Source: Adiantum capillus-veneris
Lineage: Eukaryota; Streptophyta; Polypodiopsida; Polypodiales; Pteridaceae
Reading direction: 5' to 3'
Assembly: GCA_014529385.2 (NCBI GenBank)
Contig: CM043959.1
Location: 8,147,526 to 8,211,525, forward strand
DNA length: 64,000 bases
The notes beneath the pieces were generated by a model. The model saw only the letters and a program-made list of their open reading frames with translations, was not told the DNA's origin and made no database searches. A program made the translations under genes and the position numbers. Of the stretch, positions 1 through 9,971 are shown piece after piece. The stretch's first letter is position 1. Each line of letters opens with the position of its first letter.

Positions 1-58
1 CATTGAGGAAGTGTGTTCCACGGTCACTGACAATTTCTATTGGTAACCCGTAACGTAC
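1..58 (-). pseudogene. pol: Integrase core fragment of Ty3 element E2
   Basis: Read on the minus strand this short stretch encodes the integrase core motif RYGLPIEIVSDRGTHFLN, which holds the second catalytic Asp of the DDE triad (IVSD). It runs off the left window edge and stops exactly where the E1 LTR begins. Orientation and style fit E2, whose RT and RNase H lie at 12771-15541, so I infer this is the same pol split by E1. The zinc finger and first catalytic Asp expected between the two parts are absent, which implies a deletion at the right E1 junction. It could instead belong to another related copy. Confidence 0.7.
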
Positions 59-2722
59 TGAGGCGGTCCGGGGCGGGCAACAAGAAGAGCAACCTCTAGA
101 CACCCTTCAAGGCTCCCGTGCTGCTCAATGGGGCTGGGGCACAACACAACACAAACCAAAACAACAAACCCACAGCCAAATCCCAACTACACAAGGGGCA
201 CCACCTAGTTTAAGAGCGAACTAGGACGCAAAAGAGGAGAATCGTTAGAGCAACCCACAAACAAGCAAGGAATTTACACTCACCCTAACACCAATGGAAC
301 ACTCTCACACACTAAAACACGAGAGAGGGAGAGAGAGAGAGAGAGGGAGAGGGAGAGAGATAGTGCTCGGGCTGCTTTGAAACGTATCGGCAATGATCAA
401 GCAAACACAACTATATATTTAAGAAAGAGAGAGAAAGGGGGAAGGGGTGCTTGTTGCATTAATACCTTCTTACAAATCTGTCATGACAAATCAAAGTGAG
501 ATTAGTATTTGTTCAACATAGCTTGCGTAAATTTCACCACAACACATCACAAGAAAAGCCACCCCAATCACTGTCTTAAGGCCAGGGGAGTCCTCTCCAC
601 CCTGTCGCCCTCTTACAGTATGTGGGATTTATGGCTAGATTGATGACAACACCAGAGACAAGCTATCAAGAACTTAACAAAAAACACCAAGACACTTGCG
701 CATCATTGTTGTCCATTACTTCACGTCGGAAGGGAAACAAAGTATCCAAGCTTAGTCCAAATCCACCCTCCTTGATTCAACAAATGTTGGGCTTACACTA
801 GTAGGAGAAATGATAGATTTCCTACTCTCAATTGAATGATCACTCTCTCTCTTACAATGGCATAGAGTTCCCTTGCTAATCCCCTATTACAACACATGCA
901 CATGCATAAGACAATGAGCTTCCCCTCAAGAGCTCCTTCTAGAGAGGTTGAGCTTGGCTTCTCAAGCTATGGCATAGTGCTCTTGCTTATGGCTCCTCTT
1001 TTGTGCTAGCTACACCCTCCTTTTATAGCAATTTTGAAGGCTAGGGTTACTCCTCTAACCATGGTTGGGTTAGATTTTCAGCAATTTATCTAATTTCTTT
1101 TGCTTGGAATTATCAAGAAGTTGGTGGGGAAAGAGAGAGGAGAGAAATGGAGGTGATAGGACTTTTCATAGTGGGTTAGTGTTAGTAGAGTTAGTATTAA
1201 TTTATTTAATGGAATTGGATATTTACAATGGGAGTTTCCATGTAGGATAAAAATAAGGAAGAAAAACTCTTAGGAGGTAAGAAAAGGTGGATTTCTTACA
1301 AGGTTGATGCTCCAAGTGTCTTGAGTAGGGCCAATTTTGACGCTTGTTGACAGTCCACTAGCTTTGACGGTACATTTTTTCTCCACTCTTGACCTTCCTT
1401 GAGAGACAAGGTAATTGAAGCTGAGTAATCAACCACCATGATGCTGTCTTTTAAGAGAAGAGGCTGAATTTTGTGGTTTTTTTGATAGATATGGGTAAAT
1501 TGGAGGAGGGAAAATGAGACTAGGTGGTCAATTTTGGAATGGAATTGTGTGTGGGAGGTATGAGTTCACCATGGTTTCTCTTATTCTTCAAGGTTGAGGA
1601 GAAGGTGAGTAGGGTGCAGAGAGGAGTGGTGAGAGAGGTGGGGATGATGAGTGAAGAAGGGTATGTGAAAGAGGAAAATGATAAAGTGGAAGAGAGAGTG
1701 TGGCTGCATAGCATGGGAAAACTAGGGTCCACTAATAAAATCATAGCTCACAGCTCGTAGCTCAAAAAAATATGAAAAAATTTGAGGCAAAATTTCAGCC
1801 CACGAGCTACAACTTTTGTTTGTATCACCTTTTCAAATTCGGAGAGCAAGTGACCTTTAAAAATTCAGCAAAACCGACCGTTTGTTTCCACTGCACAAGG
1901 TCCTTGTGGGGTCCTTCTTTGAATGATTCTTTTGAATACCTCCAAGAGTGAGCCCTCCATAGTGCATGTATGCATGCCACCTACCCTTGACCTTATTTGG
2001 TAGGTCTATAATTGAAGATATTGTTGAGATCATGATATAAGTGAATAGTACAACTAAGAAAATCAAATATTGAAGGGTCTAAAAAATATGTACATGTCAA
2101 ATATAAATAATATAAGTGGAAAAAATATAAAGGGGTCAAAAAAAATCTCTCTCATTATGAGGCTACCATAAAAAGATAAATATTTTTGGTGTTCTAATTT
2201 TTTTTAAAAACAAAATAGATGTAGGAAGGGAAAAATCACAATAGTGAAAAAATATACACATAAATAAAACTAGTTTTTTTGGATTTTTGTTGGGGTGGAG
2301 TTACACCAGATATAAGAGGAGCTTACATGAAAATATTTCTATATGGAATAAAGAGTATGAAAAATGGTAAGAAAAATTGTGGTAATGGTGGCAATGTACA
2401 GAGCATAAATAACACACACCTAGGTAGAAATATTTAAATAAATACCAAAATAATTATGAAAAAATCTTTTATTTAGGCCCTATATACAAAGAAATATTTA
2501 CATACGCATGTGCCATAATATACTTATATTTTTTTGGCTCAACTAGCCCAATGACTAGCTAATTGAGGGTTTTTTATTTCAGTAAGGAGATATGGGAAAA
2601 GTCCCCTAACTCACACGCACCTATATACAGTGAAAGGGTGAGGGTAACCATAGTGTTTGAGTGATTTGATAGGGTGAGATAACTCACTATGGCAATTACA
2701 GAGAGCCGAAAAACGGCTATCA
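59..2722 (-). repeat. E1 3' LTR (left copy)
   Basis: It begins TGAGGCGG and ends GGCTATCA, the usual TG...CA borders, and matches 9671-12355 almost base for base. It contains a GA-rich microsatellite (about 323-362). The outer end abuts the integrase fragment at 1-58, and the inner end abuts a purine-rich tract on the minus strand. The short ORFs inside it (for example 1524-1760 and 1857-2066) have no recognisable domain and are duplicated in the other LTR. Confidence 0.88.
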
Positions 2723-2738
2723 TTAGCCCTCCCCCAGG
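2723..2738 (-). promoter_or_regulatory. E1 polypurine tract
   Basis: On the minus strand CCTGGGGGAGGGCTAA lies directly before the TGATAGCC start of the 3' LTR. A purine run at this place primes plus-strand DNA synthesis in LTR retrotransposons. The same tract is present at 12356-12371 next to the other LTR. Confidence 0.8.
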
Positions 2739-2750
2739 ATGATGGTATAT

Positions 2751-4562
2751 TCATGTACCATCATAAAGAATCTTTTCCAAAGAGAGTGCTTCAGAGTCCT
2801 TGACAAGATCTTCATTGTTTGGCCCCTTGAAATTTTGGTTTGTGTTACACTCATTCTTCATGGAACAATACTTACATGAGATAGTTGCCTTTTGCTCTGG
2901 TAGATCATTTGGTAGAAGGCGACTCAAGTAAGGCTTTAAGCGATAGCCGTTTACCTTCCTGGAGTGTTCTTTCCCATTCAAGTCCATAAGTTGATAGTAG
3001 CTTGAATTGAAAGCCTTCTTGACTATGTATGGCCCCTGCCATCTTGTTTCAAATTTGGCATCAAAACGATTATCGAGTCGATTGTCATACCTTAGCACAA
3101 GATCTCCTTCATTGATGCCTTTGTCCTTCAGTTTCTTGTCAAGCTTCTCCTTTGTCTGTGTGGCTTTCCTCTTATAGCACTCGTATGCTGCTTCTCTTTT
3201 CCACTCAAGCTCAGCTAAGGTAAGAAGTCGATCCATCCATGCTTCTTGATCATCTCGTGCTGATTTGCCATGAAGTCGCATTGTTGGAATGTTTAGTTCA
3301 ATTGGCTGTAAAGCCTCTTGACCATAGACCAAGTGAAATGGTGTGAACTCCGTGGCTTCCCTATATGTGGTTCGATACGCCCACAAGGCACCATCCAAGA
3401 AGTCATCCCACAACTTTGTCTTGTTTTTCACCATCTTTCTAATGATGCCTGCAATGACACCATTAGCTTTTTCTACCAAACAATTTGATTGGGGATAGTA
3501 GGGTGTACTGTGACGATGTAGAATGCGAAGTTCTTCACAGACTTCTGTGAGCAATCCCTTTCTAAACCCTGGACCATTATCAGAAACAATCTCCAAAGGT
3601 GTGCCAAATCTACAACAAATGTGAGTGTAGACGAATTTGCTCACTGTCCTCTCATTTACCTTTGCCACACTTTGTGCTTCCACCCACCTAGTCATATAGT
3701 CTACAGCCACTAGAATGTAGAGTTTACCATTTTTTGTCCTAGGCAGAGGACCCATAGCATCAATGCCCCACTTTTCAAAGGGTCCATTTGCAAGCACAAT
3801 TTGCCTTGGACCATAAATCAATCTTCTATTCCCATTTACCTGACAATTGTGACAACTTTTACACCAATGTTGGACATCCACATGTAGACTTGGCCAAACA
3901 TACCCCGCAAGCAAAATCTTCTTCACAGTTAATTCTTGGGAAAAATGACCACCACATGCCTCTTCATGCAAACCTTTTAGAATGGCTGGAATTTCCTCGA
4001 TAGTTGGTACTCTTCTGCACACTTGATCCTTCCCTCTTTGATAGAGTGAGCCTTCTAGGAAGAGATAGAAACTTGCCTTCTTCATGGGTCTCCTCTTCTG
4101 AGCCTTCGTGAAGTCTGGTGGAAACTCACCCTCCAAAATGTAGCCAATAATGGGAGCCAATGACTCCAATCCCTGGTATCTCGGTTGCTTGACAGTTGTT
4201 GCCACCATGATGACCTGCACTTCTCTCTCAACACATGTAACTGCTTGTTGTGCAAGTAAATCGGCATCTTCATTTTGTTTCCTCGGAATATGATATAGTT
4301 GCACTTCTTCAAACTGATTAAACATCCTACGAATGGCATGAACTTTTATCCTTAAGCTTTCATTCTTGCATGCCCAAATGCCTAAAATTTGTTTAACAAT
4401 GAGAAGTGCATCTCCCTTTACCATGAGACTTTTTATCCCTTGGCCAATGCACATCTTCAAACCATGAAGTAGTGTGTCGTATTCTGCTTCATTGTTGCTA
4501 GTTGAACCTGGTAGATTGACCTTCTCTTTCATGACCACCTCTCCACTTGGGTTGAGCAACAC
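2751..4562 (-). pseudogene. pol: E1 pol 3' part: archaeal-type RNase H and integrase
   Basis: 603 codons. Residues 1-110 are most of a second, archaeal-type RNase H: E25/E27 in NNEAEYDTLL, D51 in KGDALL and D99/D101 in NEDADLLAQQA; its first Asp lies in the preceding ORF. An H2C2 zinc finger follows (H199, H206, C237, C240). The integrase core has D268 (WGIDAMGPLP), D328 (IVSDNGPGF) and E364 (CLVEKANG). The C-terminus (about 455-520) looks like a GPY/F region (RWQGPYIVKKAF). The frame is that of 4590-5666 and is separated from it only by the TGA at 4590-4592, so this is one polyprotein broken by a nonsense codon. The catalytic residues look intact. Confidence 0.88.
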
Positions 4563-4589
4563 TAGCCCTCCCCCTGCTTTCCCTGTGGC

Positions 4590-5666
4590 TCATCGAAAAG
4601 CTCCATCAAAGAACAAGGTAAAAGCATTGGGAATACTTTTTGGTGGTGGCAATGGTAGGGTCTTTACTTGAGGCACCTTAATTTCCTTCTCATGTACCCT
4701 ATAAGTGAGAATCCCTGCCAATTGTGCACGCACACTATCTTCTACCTTGAAAGAGTATTGGAACTCTTGCAACTCCATAATCCACTTTGAGATCCTAGTA
4801 CTAAGATTCATTTGAGATGACACCCAAGGGAACAAATTTTCTGCAGTGAGAATTACAAAAGGTTTTGGTAGCAGGTAGGATCTAAACTTTCTCACCGCAA
4901 ACATGAGAGAAAGCATCATGAGTTCTGCTTCTATGTAGTCTCTCTCCAAAGCATTCATGACCCTACTAGCAAAGTAGATGGGTCGCATCCTTGTACTGTG
5001 GGGATCTTGTTGTAGCAACACAGCACCAATTGTTTCCCTTCCAACACTAGAGCTAACAAAGAATGTGTACTCCCAACAAGGAGGCATGAGTGTTGGTAGC
5101 TCTGACAAAATGACTTTAATGTTACAAACATCAGACCATGCAAATTCTACTTGTTGTGTCAACTTTTGCAAAGGATGAAGCAACTCCGAGGCTAAGTGAA
5201 TGAAGCGTGACATATACTTCACCTTCTGAATGAAAGAGATGACCTCCTTAAGACTCTTGGGTGAGGGGAGCTCAATAAGAGCCTTTGCCTTTGAAGGATC
5301 CACCTCAATGCCTTTATAGGAAACCTTGTGACCAAGCAAGATCACTTCATCCTCAGCTATGTGACACTTGTCGGGGTTGAGTTGACCTCCCATGTCATAG
5401 AGCTTCTTTAAACCTTCTTCTACCCTTTGTAGATGCAATGATTTTGAGCTATAAATGCAAAAATCATCAATAAAAACCCTAATGGACTTTCCAAAGAATG
5501 CTTGAAACACCATGTTCATGAAGTGTTGGAAAGTTGTAGGAGCATTTGTCAGGCCAAATGGCATGACTCTGAAAGCATAACAACCCCAAGGAGTGATAAA
5601 GGTTGTTTTCAATTGATCCTCCAATGCGATACCTATTTGAAAGTAGCCTGAGTAGCCATCACACAC
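4590..5666 (-). pseudogene. pol: E1 pol middle part: reverse transcriptase and first RNase H
   Basis: 358 codons beginning at the RT palm. D3 lies in [20 protein letters not shown] spans 35-47 and the catalytic FIDDF is at 65-69 in place of the common YVDD. RT thumb and connection follow, then the first RNase H. In that domain the usual first Asp is not seen: the corresponding place reads FFVSSSVGRETIG. Loss of activity in this first RNase H is expected in Tat elements that carry a second one. The last residues, FTLFFDGAFR, start the second RNase H (D354), and a TGA stop follows. The upstream reading frame is lost in a T7 run (5732-5738). Confidence 0.86.
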
Positions 5667-5695
5667 AGTGTACTTCTCATGACTAGCTACTTCAT

Positions 5696-6703
5696 TTAGT
5701 ATCTCATCCTGAAATGGGAGGGGAAAGTGACTTTTTTTGTTGCCTCATTAAGTGGACGATAATCCACACACACCCTCCACTTGCCGTTTTTCTTAGGAGT
5801 GACAACAACGGGAGAGACCCACTCTGAATTCTCCACTGGATATATGAAACCTGCTGCTAGAAGCTTTCTTACCTCCTTGAGTAGAGCCTGCTCCTTAATG
5901 ACTCCTAGCCTTCGTAGCTTTTGAGCCTTAGGTGTGGCCTTTGGCTTCAACTCAATCTTGTGTTGAACAACATCTACTCCACGCACGTCGGTGTAGTCTT
6001 TAGCAAAAAGCCTAGGAAACTTCCTTAGCACACATTTGAACTCCTCTCTTTCATCCTTTGTAAGTGTTGTTGATAGCATACCTTCCAGCATCCCTTCATC
6101 TTGAACACCTTCGTTCTCTTGAGGACCTACCTCCTCCAAGCCTTGACAAGAGGTCTCTTGGTTGCTTGGCTTAAACCTTACCCCCATGACTTCAATGGAA
6201 GACTCCTCTTCAGTAATGCTGCCGCTACTTTCTTCTTCTGAAGTGTTATCGGTCCAACCTTCTTCCGTCTCACTTTGAGATGATTCTTCATGGAGCTCCT
6301 CTTGGCGTTGCTCCTTCATGTCAAAGACAACCTTCTTATGATTGTCATTCCTACAAATTAATTTCCCACTCTCCCAATCCTGCAAAGCTCGCATTTTCAT
6401 TAGCCATGGTCTTCCTAGGATAAATGGATAACCACTTCCCTTGGTCGACATAACATAAAAATCCACCGCTTTCTTAATGCCAAAGGCCTCTACAAAGACA
6501 TTTTTACAAATGCCTACACACCTAGCCTTGCTATTGTTTGCCATCTTGACTTTGATTTCAGGTGTCTCATGGATGTGCATGCCTAGTCTTTGCATGAGTC
6601 CCTCTATCATGATGCAAATTTGTGCACCCCCATCCACTAGACCTTTCCTAACCAATCTTCCTTTGATGTAACAGTCTAGCACCGGTGTAATGTCCTCATT
6701 CAT
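5696..6703 (-). pseudogene. pol: E1 protease and RT N-terminus
   Basis: 335 codons. The protease active site is LVDGGAQICIM (D24-G25-G26). DGG rather than D-S/T-G is seen in several plant Ty3 groups. ILGRPWLMKM (about 92-101) is the second protease motif. An acidic linker with many Glu and Ser (about 130-200) precedes the RT N-terminus, including WVSPVVVTPKKNGKWRVCVD. The frame then ends in a nonsense tail, and the expected RT continues in another frame after a short homopolymer run, a simple one-base slip. It begins just after gag stops (6 bp), in a different ORF from gag. Confidence 0.85.
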
Positions 6704-6709
6704 TTCGGC

Positions 6710-8008
6710 TTATGCAATTTTTACAACAGGCACACTCTCTTTTACCTTTCTCCTAGTGCTAACTGCCCTTGTTAAATCCCTCCTTACTTGTGGACATAAT
6801 GCAAGAAATTGAGGCCATGAAATATCAGGACCCTTACCTCTCATGTCTTCCAACAAGTTGTACGGAGCCATACCATGTCCAAGAGGGAAGTCTTGGAGGT
6901 TGATACGACGTCGCGTCCTCTTGGTTTCCTTGGTCTCCTTTGCCTTTTTGCCTTGTCCATGGTCACTCTGTGATGTGACTCCTTCTTTCTCTTTACCTTT
7001 CCCTCGGCCACGCTTAATGCCATTGGCTTCCATGTCAACCTCATTTGAATTTGTCACCTCTACCACATGCACATTTGGATCTGGCAAAGGTGGAACTCCT
7101 TCTACCCCTTGTGGAGGTGGTCTTGGTCCATTTGGCCTTTGTAGAAGCCTTGGTTGTTGACCAGCTCCTTCTCCTGCATTCATCACTGGGTAATTCAAGT
7201 TAGGTCTCCCTGGCTCCCCACGGGGCCAAGGACAATTATACATCCCATGTCCAGACTCACCGCAATTCCAACATTGCAAGACTCTCCTAGTTCGTGGCTC
7301 TCTCTCTTCTGACTTCTTTGCTTGTCCCTTTGGACCTACAGCTTGTGCAAGGTGAATTGACAGGCTGCTTAAAGATTCATTTAACTTCTCAATCACTTCA
7401 GCCGTTACCTCAAGAAGCTCCCTAGATGTTGATGCTTGTGACTTACGTTTGGGTCTAAGACCTTCTATTGGAACCTCTCCCCTTAAGCACTTGAGTTTCC
7501 TATACTTCTCAGCAGCCCTAGTTTCTGCTGCATCAAAAGTAGCAGGTGCACCCGCCTCAACTTTTACCTTAAGGTCAGGAAAGAGTCCGGCTATGAACCT
7601 CTCCTTCTTTAAAAATTCTGCACCATCACCAGGGTTAGCAACATTTCGTATCCATAGAGCCCAAAGACGTAGAAACTCTTGCTTGTACAAGTAGTAGTCA
7701 TCTAGGTCTTTTTGCTTATGAGAAACAATGTCTTGCCATAGTTTTTGAGTGTTTTGGGGATCAAAAAAGTATCTCTTAAAACGATTCAAAACTTCTGTGT
7801 AATTCCCCTTAACTTCCTCAGGCAAAGAGTCAAACCAAGTACTAGCATCTTTCCTAAGGACCACCTCAAACATTTCTACACGTTCTTGATCGGTTACTAT
7901 CCTCTTGATACGGCAAGACATCTTGAAATTTGCTAAAAATAATTCTGCATCCTCTCCAGGCTCTCCAAAGAAAAGAGGATATCCAGACATTTGGCGTTGG
8001 CTCTCCAT
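6710..8008 (-). CDS. gag: E1 gag polyprotein
   Basis: 432 codons, open from ATG to stop. Residues about 10-175 form a retrotransposon gag domain: FFGEPGEDAELFLANFK near the start, ASTWFDSLPEE at 55-65 and an LNRFKRYFF segment at 74-82. A CCHC zinc knuckle lies at 246-259 (CWNCGESGHGMYNC; C246, C249, H254, C259). The C-terminus is rich in Lys/Arg, Pro and Gly. The product forms the virus-like particle and binds element RNA. It is separated by 50 bp from the extra ORF at 8058 and by 6 bp from the protease ORF. It is the best preserved coding part of E1. Confidence 0.9.
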   Translation of the reverse strand: MESQRQMSGYPLFFGEPGEDAELFLANFKMSCRIKRIVTDQERVEMFEVVLRKDASTWFDSLPEEVKGNYTEVLNRFKRYFFDPQNTQKLWQDIVSHKQKDLDDYYLYKQEFLRLWALWIRNVANPGDGAEFLKKERFIAGLFPDLKVKVEAGAPATFDAAETRAAEKYRKLKCLRGEVPIEGLRPKRKSQASTSRELLEVTAEVIEKLNESLSSLSIHLAQAVGPKGQAKKSEEREPRTRRVLQCWNCGESGHGMYNCPWPRGEPGRPNLNYPVMNAGEGAGQQPRLLQRPNGPRPPPQGVEGVPPLPDPNVHVVEVTNSNEVDMEANGIKRGRGKGKEKEGVTSQSDHGQGKKAKETKETKRTRRRINLQDFPLGHGMAPYNLLEDMRGKGPDISWPQFLALCPQVRRDLTRAVSTRRKVKESVPVVKIA

Positions 8009-8057
8009 TATTATGAAAGATTACAACACGAGTTACAATAAGGGATACAATAGAGAT

Positions 8058-8516
8058 TTAGAACCACTCGCCTGCAAATGAAGAAGTAAGAAAATACCAC
8101 TCTAGGTTTTCTTCTTCAGCTATCCAAGCTTCAATGAGGTCTCGATTTTTTTGATCAAAACAAAAAGGTAGACTATTGATAAGCTCTAAGAAGGGTTGAA
8201 ATTCTTCAAAGCTAAGGCGATAAACAGAAATCTCTAGAACTTCATTTTCTGGATCCAAAAGAGCAACCACGTCCCAAGTGATAAATTGCACTTGCTCTAC
8301 AATTCTCAACGCACAAGCGGTTTGTATAAAAACTAGATCTTCATGCTCGTCGAAGGCCGTGAGAAAGTAGCAATTGACTAGGAGCTCCTTTCCTTTGACT
8401 TCCACACAGTCGGAGTGAGGCAACCTTCTCACAATTTCATAAAGAACGTCCTCATCAAGTCCAATCAAGTTTGCAAGATTTAAAGACTCCACTTGTGCTA
8501 CAAAATTCCTGGACAA
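8058..8516 (-). CDS. E1 extra ORF B2, paralogue of 8563-9117, unknown function
   Basis: 152 codons, open, between the leader and gag. I do not recognise the family. It is clearly related to the ORF just upstream: both share V/IVRRLPH near the start, FIQxxCALRxV in the middle and an RLxFxEFxPxLxLINSLPF block towards the end. The N-terminal part (DEDVLYEIVRRLPH) is reminiscent of an F-box, but this is only a visual resemblance. The C-terminus is acidic. Ogre-type Tat elements are known to carry an extra ORF of unknown role before gag, so position fits that pattern; a duplicated pair is unusual. Confidence 0.65.
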   Translation of the reverse strand: MSRNFVAQVESLNLANLIGLDEDVLYEIVRRLPHSDCVEVKGKELLVNCYFLTAFDEHEDLVFIQTACALRIVEQVQFITWDVVALLDPENEVLEISVYRLSFEEFQPFLELINSLPFCFDQKNRDLIEAWIAEEENLEWYFLTSSFAGEWF

Positions 8517-8562
8517 AAACTCCTTAGGATTATGGTTAAATCATTCAAAAGCATAAAGAGAT

Positions 8563-9117
8563 TTACAATGTCTCTATGAACAAAGTGTCATAGAAAGTAG
8601 AGAAGGATGAGAATTTATACAAATTTGCAATCTTCTCTATGCTCTCCTTATTAAGACAAGCTCTGAATAGCTCCCTATCTCCTTTGTTGAAAGCGAAAGG
8701 AAGACTATTAATAAGACGCAAATGAGGGAAAAATTCACCAAATGTGAGTCTATGAAGCATGAACTCTGGCCGCAAGTTTCCTAAAGAGTCTTCCTCAATG
8801 GTGAAATGCACTCGCCAAATGCCAAATTTCACTCTATTTACCAATCTTAGGGCACACACTAGTTGGATGAATGCGCGGTCTTCCTTAGTGCCCAACAACA
8901 AGAGGAAAATGGAATCCACGCGTAGGACCTTCCGTCTTAACTTCACCACCCTCTTGTTATGAGGGAGACGCCTTACTACTTGCTCCTGCAACTCAATTGG
9001 TAATAGAGCTAAATCTCTAAGGATTGAACTTTCACTGCACACACATTCCCAGTTAGAACAAATGATCGTTTTTTTGTTTCTTGTAACAACTTGGACAAAG
9101 AAAAAACAAACATACAC
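8563..9117 (-). CDS. E1 extra ORF B1, F-box-like N-terminus, unknown function
   Basis: 184 codons, open. Residues about 34-66 read LALLPIELQEQVVRRLPH followed by a basic stretch, resembling the LPxExxxxIxxRLP pattern of F-box proteins. The centre has FIQLVCALRLVNRVKFGIW and the end has RLTFGEFFPHLRLINSLPF, blocks shared with 8058-8516. The first 20-30 residues may not be coding: a pyrimidine-rich stretch ending in AG lies near 9087, which could be a 3' splice site. I infer a tandem duplication of one ORF within the element. Function is unknown. Confidence 0.62.
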   Translation of the reverse strand: MYVCFFFVQVVTRNKKTIICSNWECVCSESSILRDLALLPIELQEQVVRRLPHNKRVVKLRRKVLRVDSIFLLLLGTKEDRAFIQLVCALRLVNRVKFGIWRVHFTIEEDSLGNLRPEFMLHRLTFGEFFPHLRLINSLPFAFNKGDRELFRACLNKESIEKIANLYKFSSFSTFYDTLFIETL

Positions 9118-9143
9118 ACTATTTTGCCGGGCTGTACTTCATT

Positions 9144-9362
9144 TTAAAATAAAATGAACACATGTACATCAAAAGAAGTGTGGTAGTTGATGAGAGGTAG
9201 AATGACAGGGTTTGGTGATGCAAGAATTTCTCCTACTCTTTGGGCACCAAACATGAACACCATTCGTTGTTGAAAATGGATTTTCCTACTAATTGCAATG
9301 TTTATTCTAATGTGTGGAGTGAAATGGAAGGGGAAAACCTCTATTCCTGGGCCATTATCCAT
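9144..9362 (-). CDS. E1 small ORF A2, paralogue of 9384-9596
   Basis: 72 codons. Its second half resembles the neighbouring small ORF: similar spacing of I.I..S.K..FQ, then ILASPNPVILPLINY and a shared ending SFDVHVFILF versus SLDVYIFVLF. No known domain is recognised. The two small ORFs and the two larger ORFs give an A1-A2-B1-B2 order on the minus strand, between primer site and gag. Whether this is translated alone or is an exon cannot be told from sequence. Confidence 0.45.
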   Translation of the reverse strand: MDNGPGIEVFPFHFTPHIRINIAISRKIHFQQRMVFMFGAQRVGEILASPNPVILPLINYHTSFDVHVFILF

Positions 9363-9383
9363 GGTCTATGCATGACCTAATGC

Positions 9384-9596
9384 TTAAAACAAAACAAAAA
9401 TATAGACGTCCAAACTAAGGTCGTACCTAATGAGAGGCAAAATAAAATGATTTATTGAAGCGTTTATCTCGGCCAACCTAAGAGGACCTAAAATTCTACG
9501 AATGACACGTTGAAATTGCAACTTAGTACTAACAATTATGTGTACCTTTTGCCTTGCAATGGGAATGAAGGGATCATACAAATTTTCGTGATTCAT
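9384..9596 (-). CDS. E1 small ORF A1, paralogue of 9144-9362
   Basis: 70 codons, the first ORF after the primer site on the minus strand. It shares a C-terminal half with A2 (NASINHFILPLIRY, then DVYIFVLF). Near its end an AG/GTACG and, about 50 nt later, a T-rich stretch ending in TTAG could be splice sites, so the last residues may be intron. No function is recognised. Confidence 0.42.
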   Translation of the reverse strand: MNHENLYDPFIPIARQKVHIIVSTKLQFQRVIRRILGPLRLAEINASINHFILPLIRYDLSLDVYIFVLF

Positions 9597-9651
9597 GCAA
9601 ACTACTTGACTATGCTAAAGGTTGATTCTACACAAAAATACACAAGCCGTC

Positions 9652-9670
9652 CTCAGTGGGGGCACCAATT
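9652..9670 (-). promoter_or_regulatory. E1 primer binding site
   Basis: Directly inside the 5' LTR the minus strand reads AATTGGTGCCCCCACTGAGG. This resembles the TGGCGCCC-type tRNA primer sites of Tat elements. The exact tRNA cannot be assigned by eye. The LTR end next to it reads TGA instead of TCA, one substitution from the canonical CA. Confidence 0.6.
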
Positions 9671-9940
9671 TCAGGCGGTCCGGGGCGGCCAATAAGAAGA
9701 GCAACCTCTAGACACCCTTCAAGGCTCCCGTGCTGCTCAATGGGGCTGGGGCACAACACAACACAAACCAAAACAACAAACCCACAGCCAAATCCCAACT
9801 ACACAAGGGGCACCACCTAGTTTAAGAGCGAACTAGGACGCAAAAGAGAAGAATCGTTAGAGCAACCCACAAACAAGCAAGGAATTTACACTAACCCTAA
9901 CACCAATGGAACACTCTCACACACTAAAACACGAGAGAGG

Positions 9941-9971
<31 letters not shown>

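Noticed and set aside
1524-1760. ORF repeated at 11139-11375
   Set aside because: Conservation is due to lying in the duplicated LTR, not to coding selection; opposite-strand ORFs overlap it fully.
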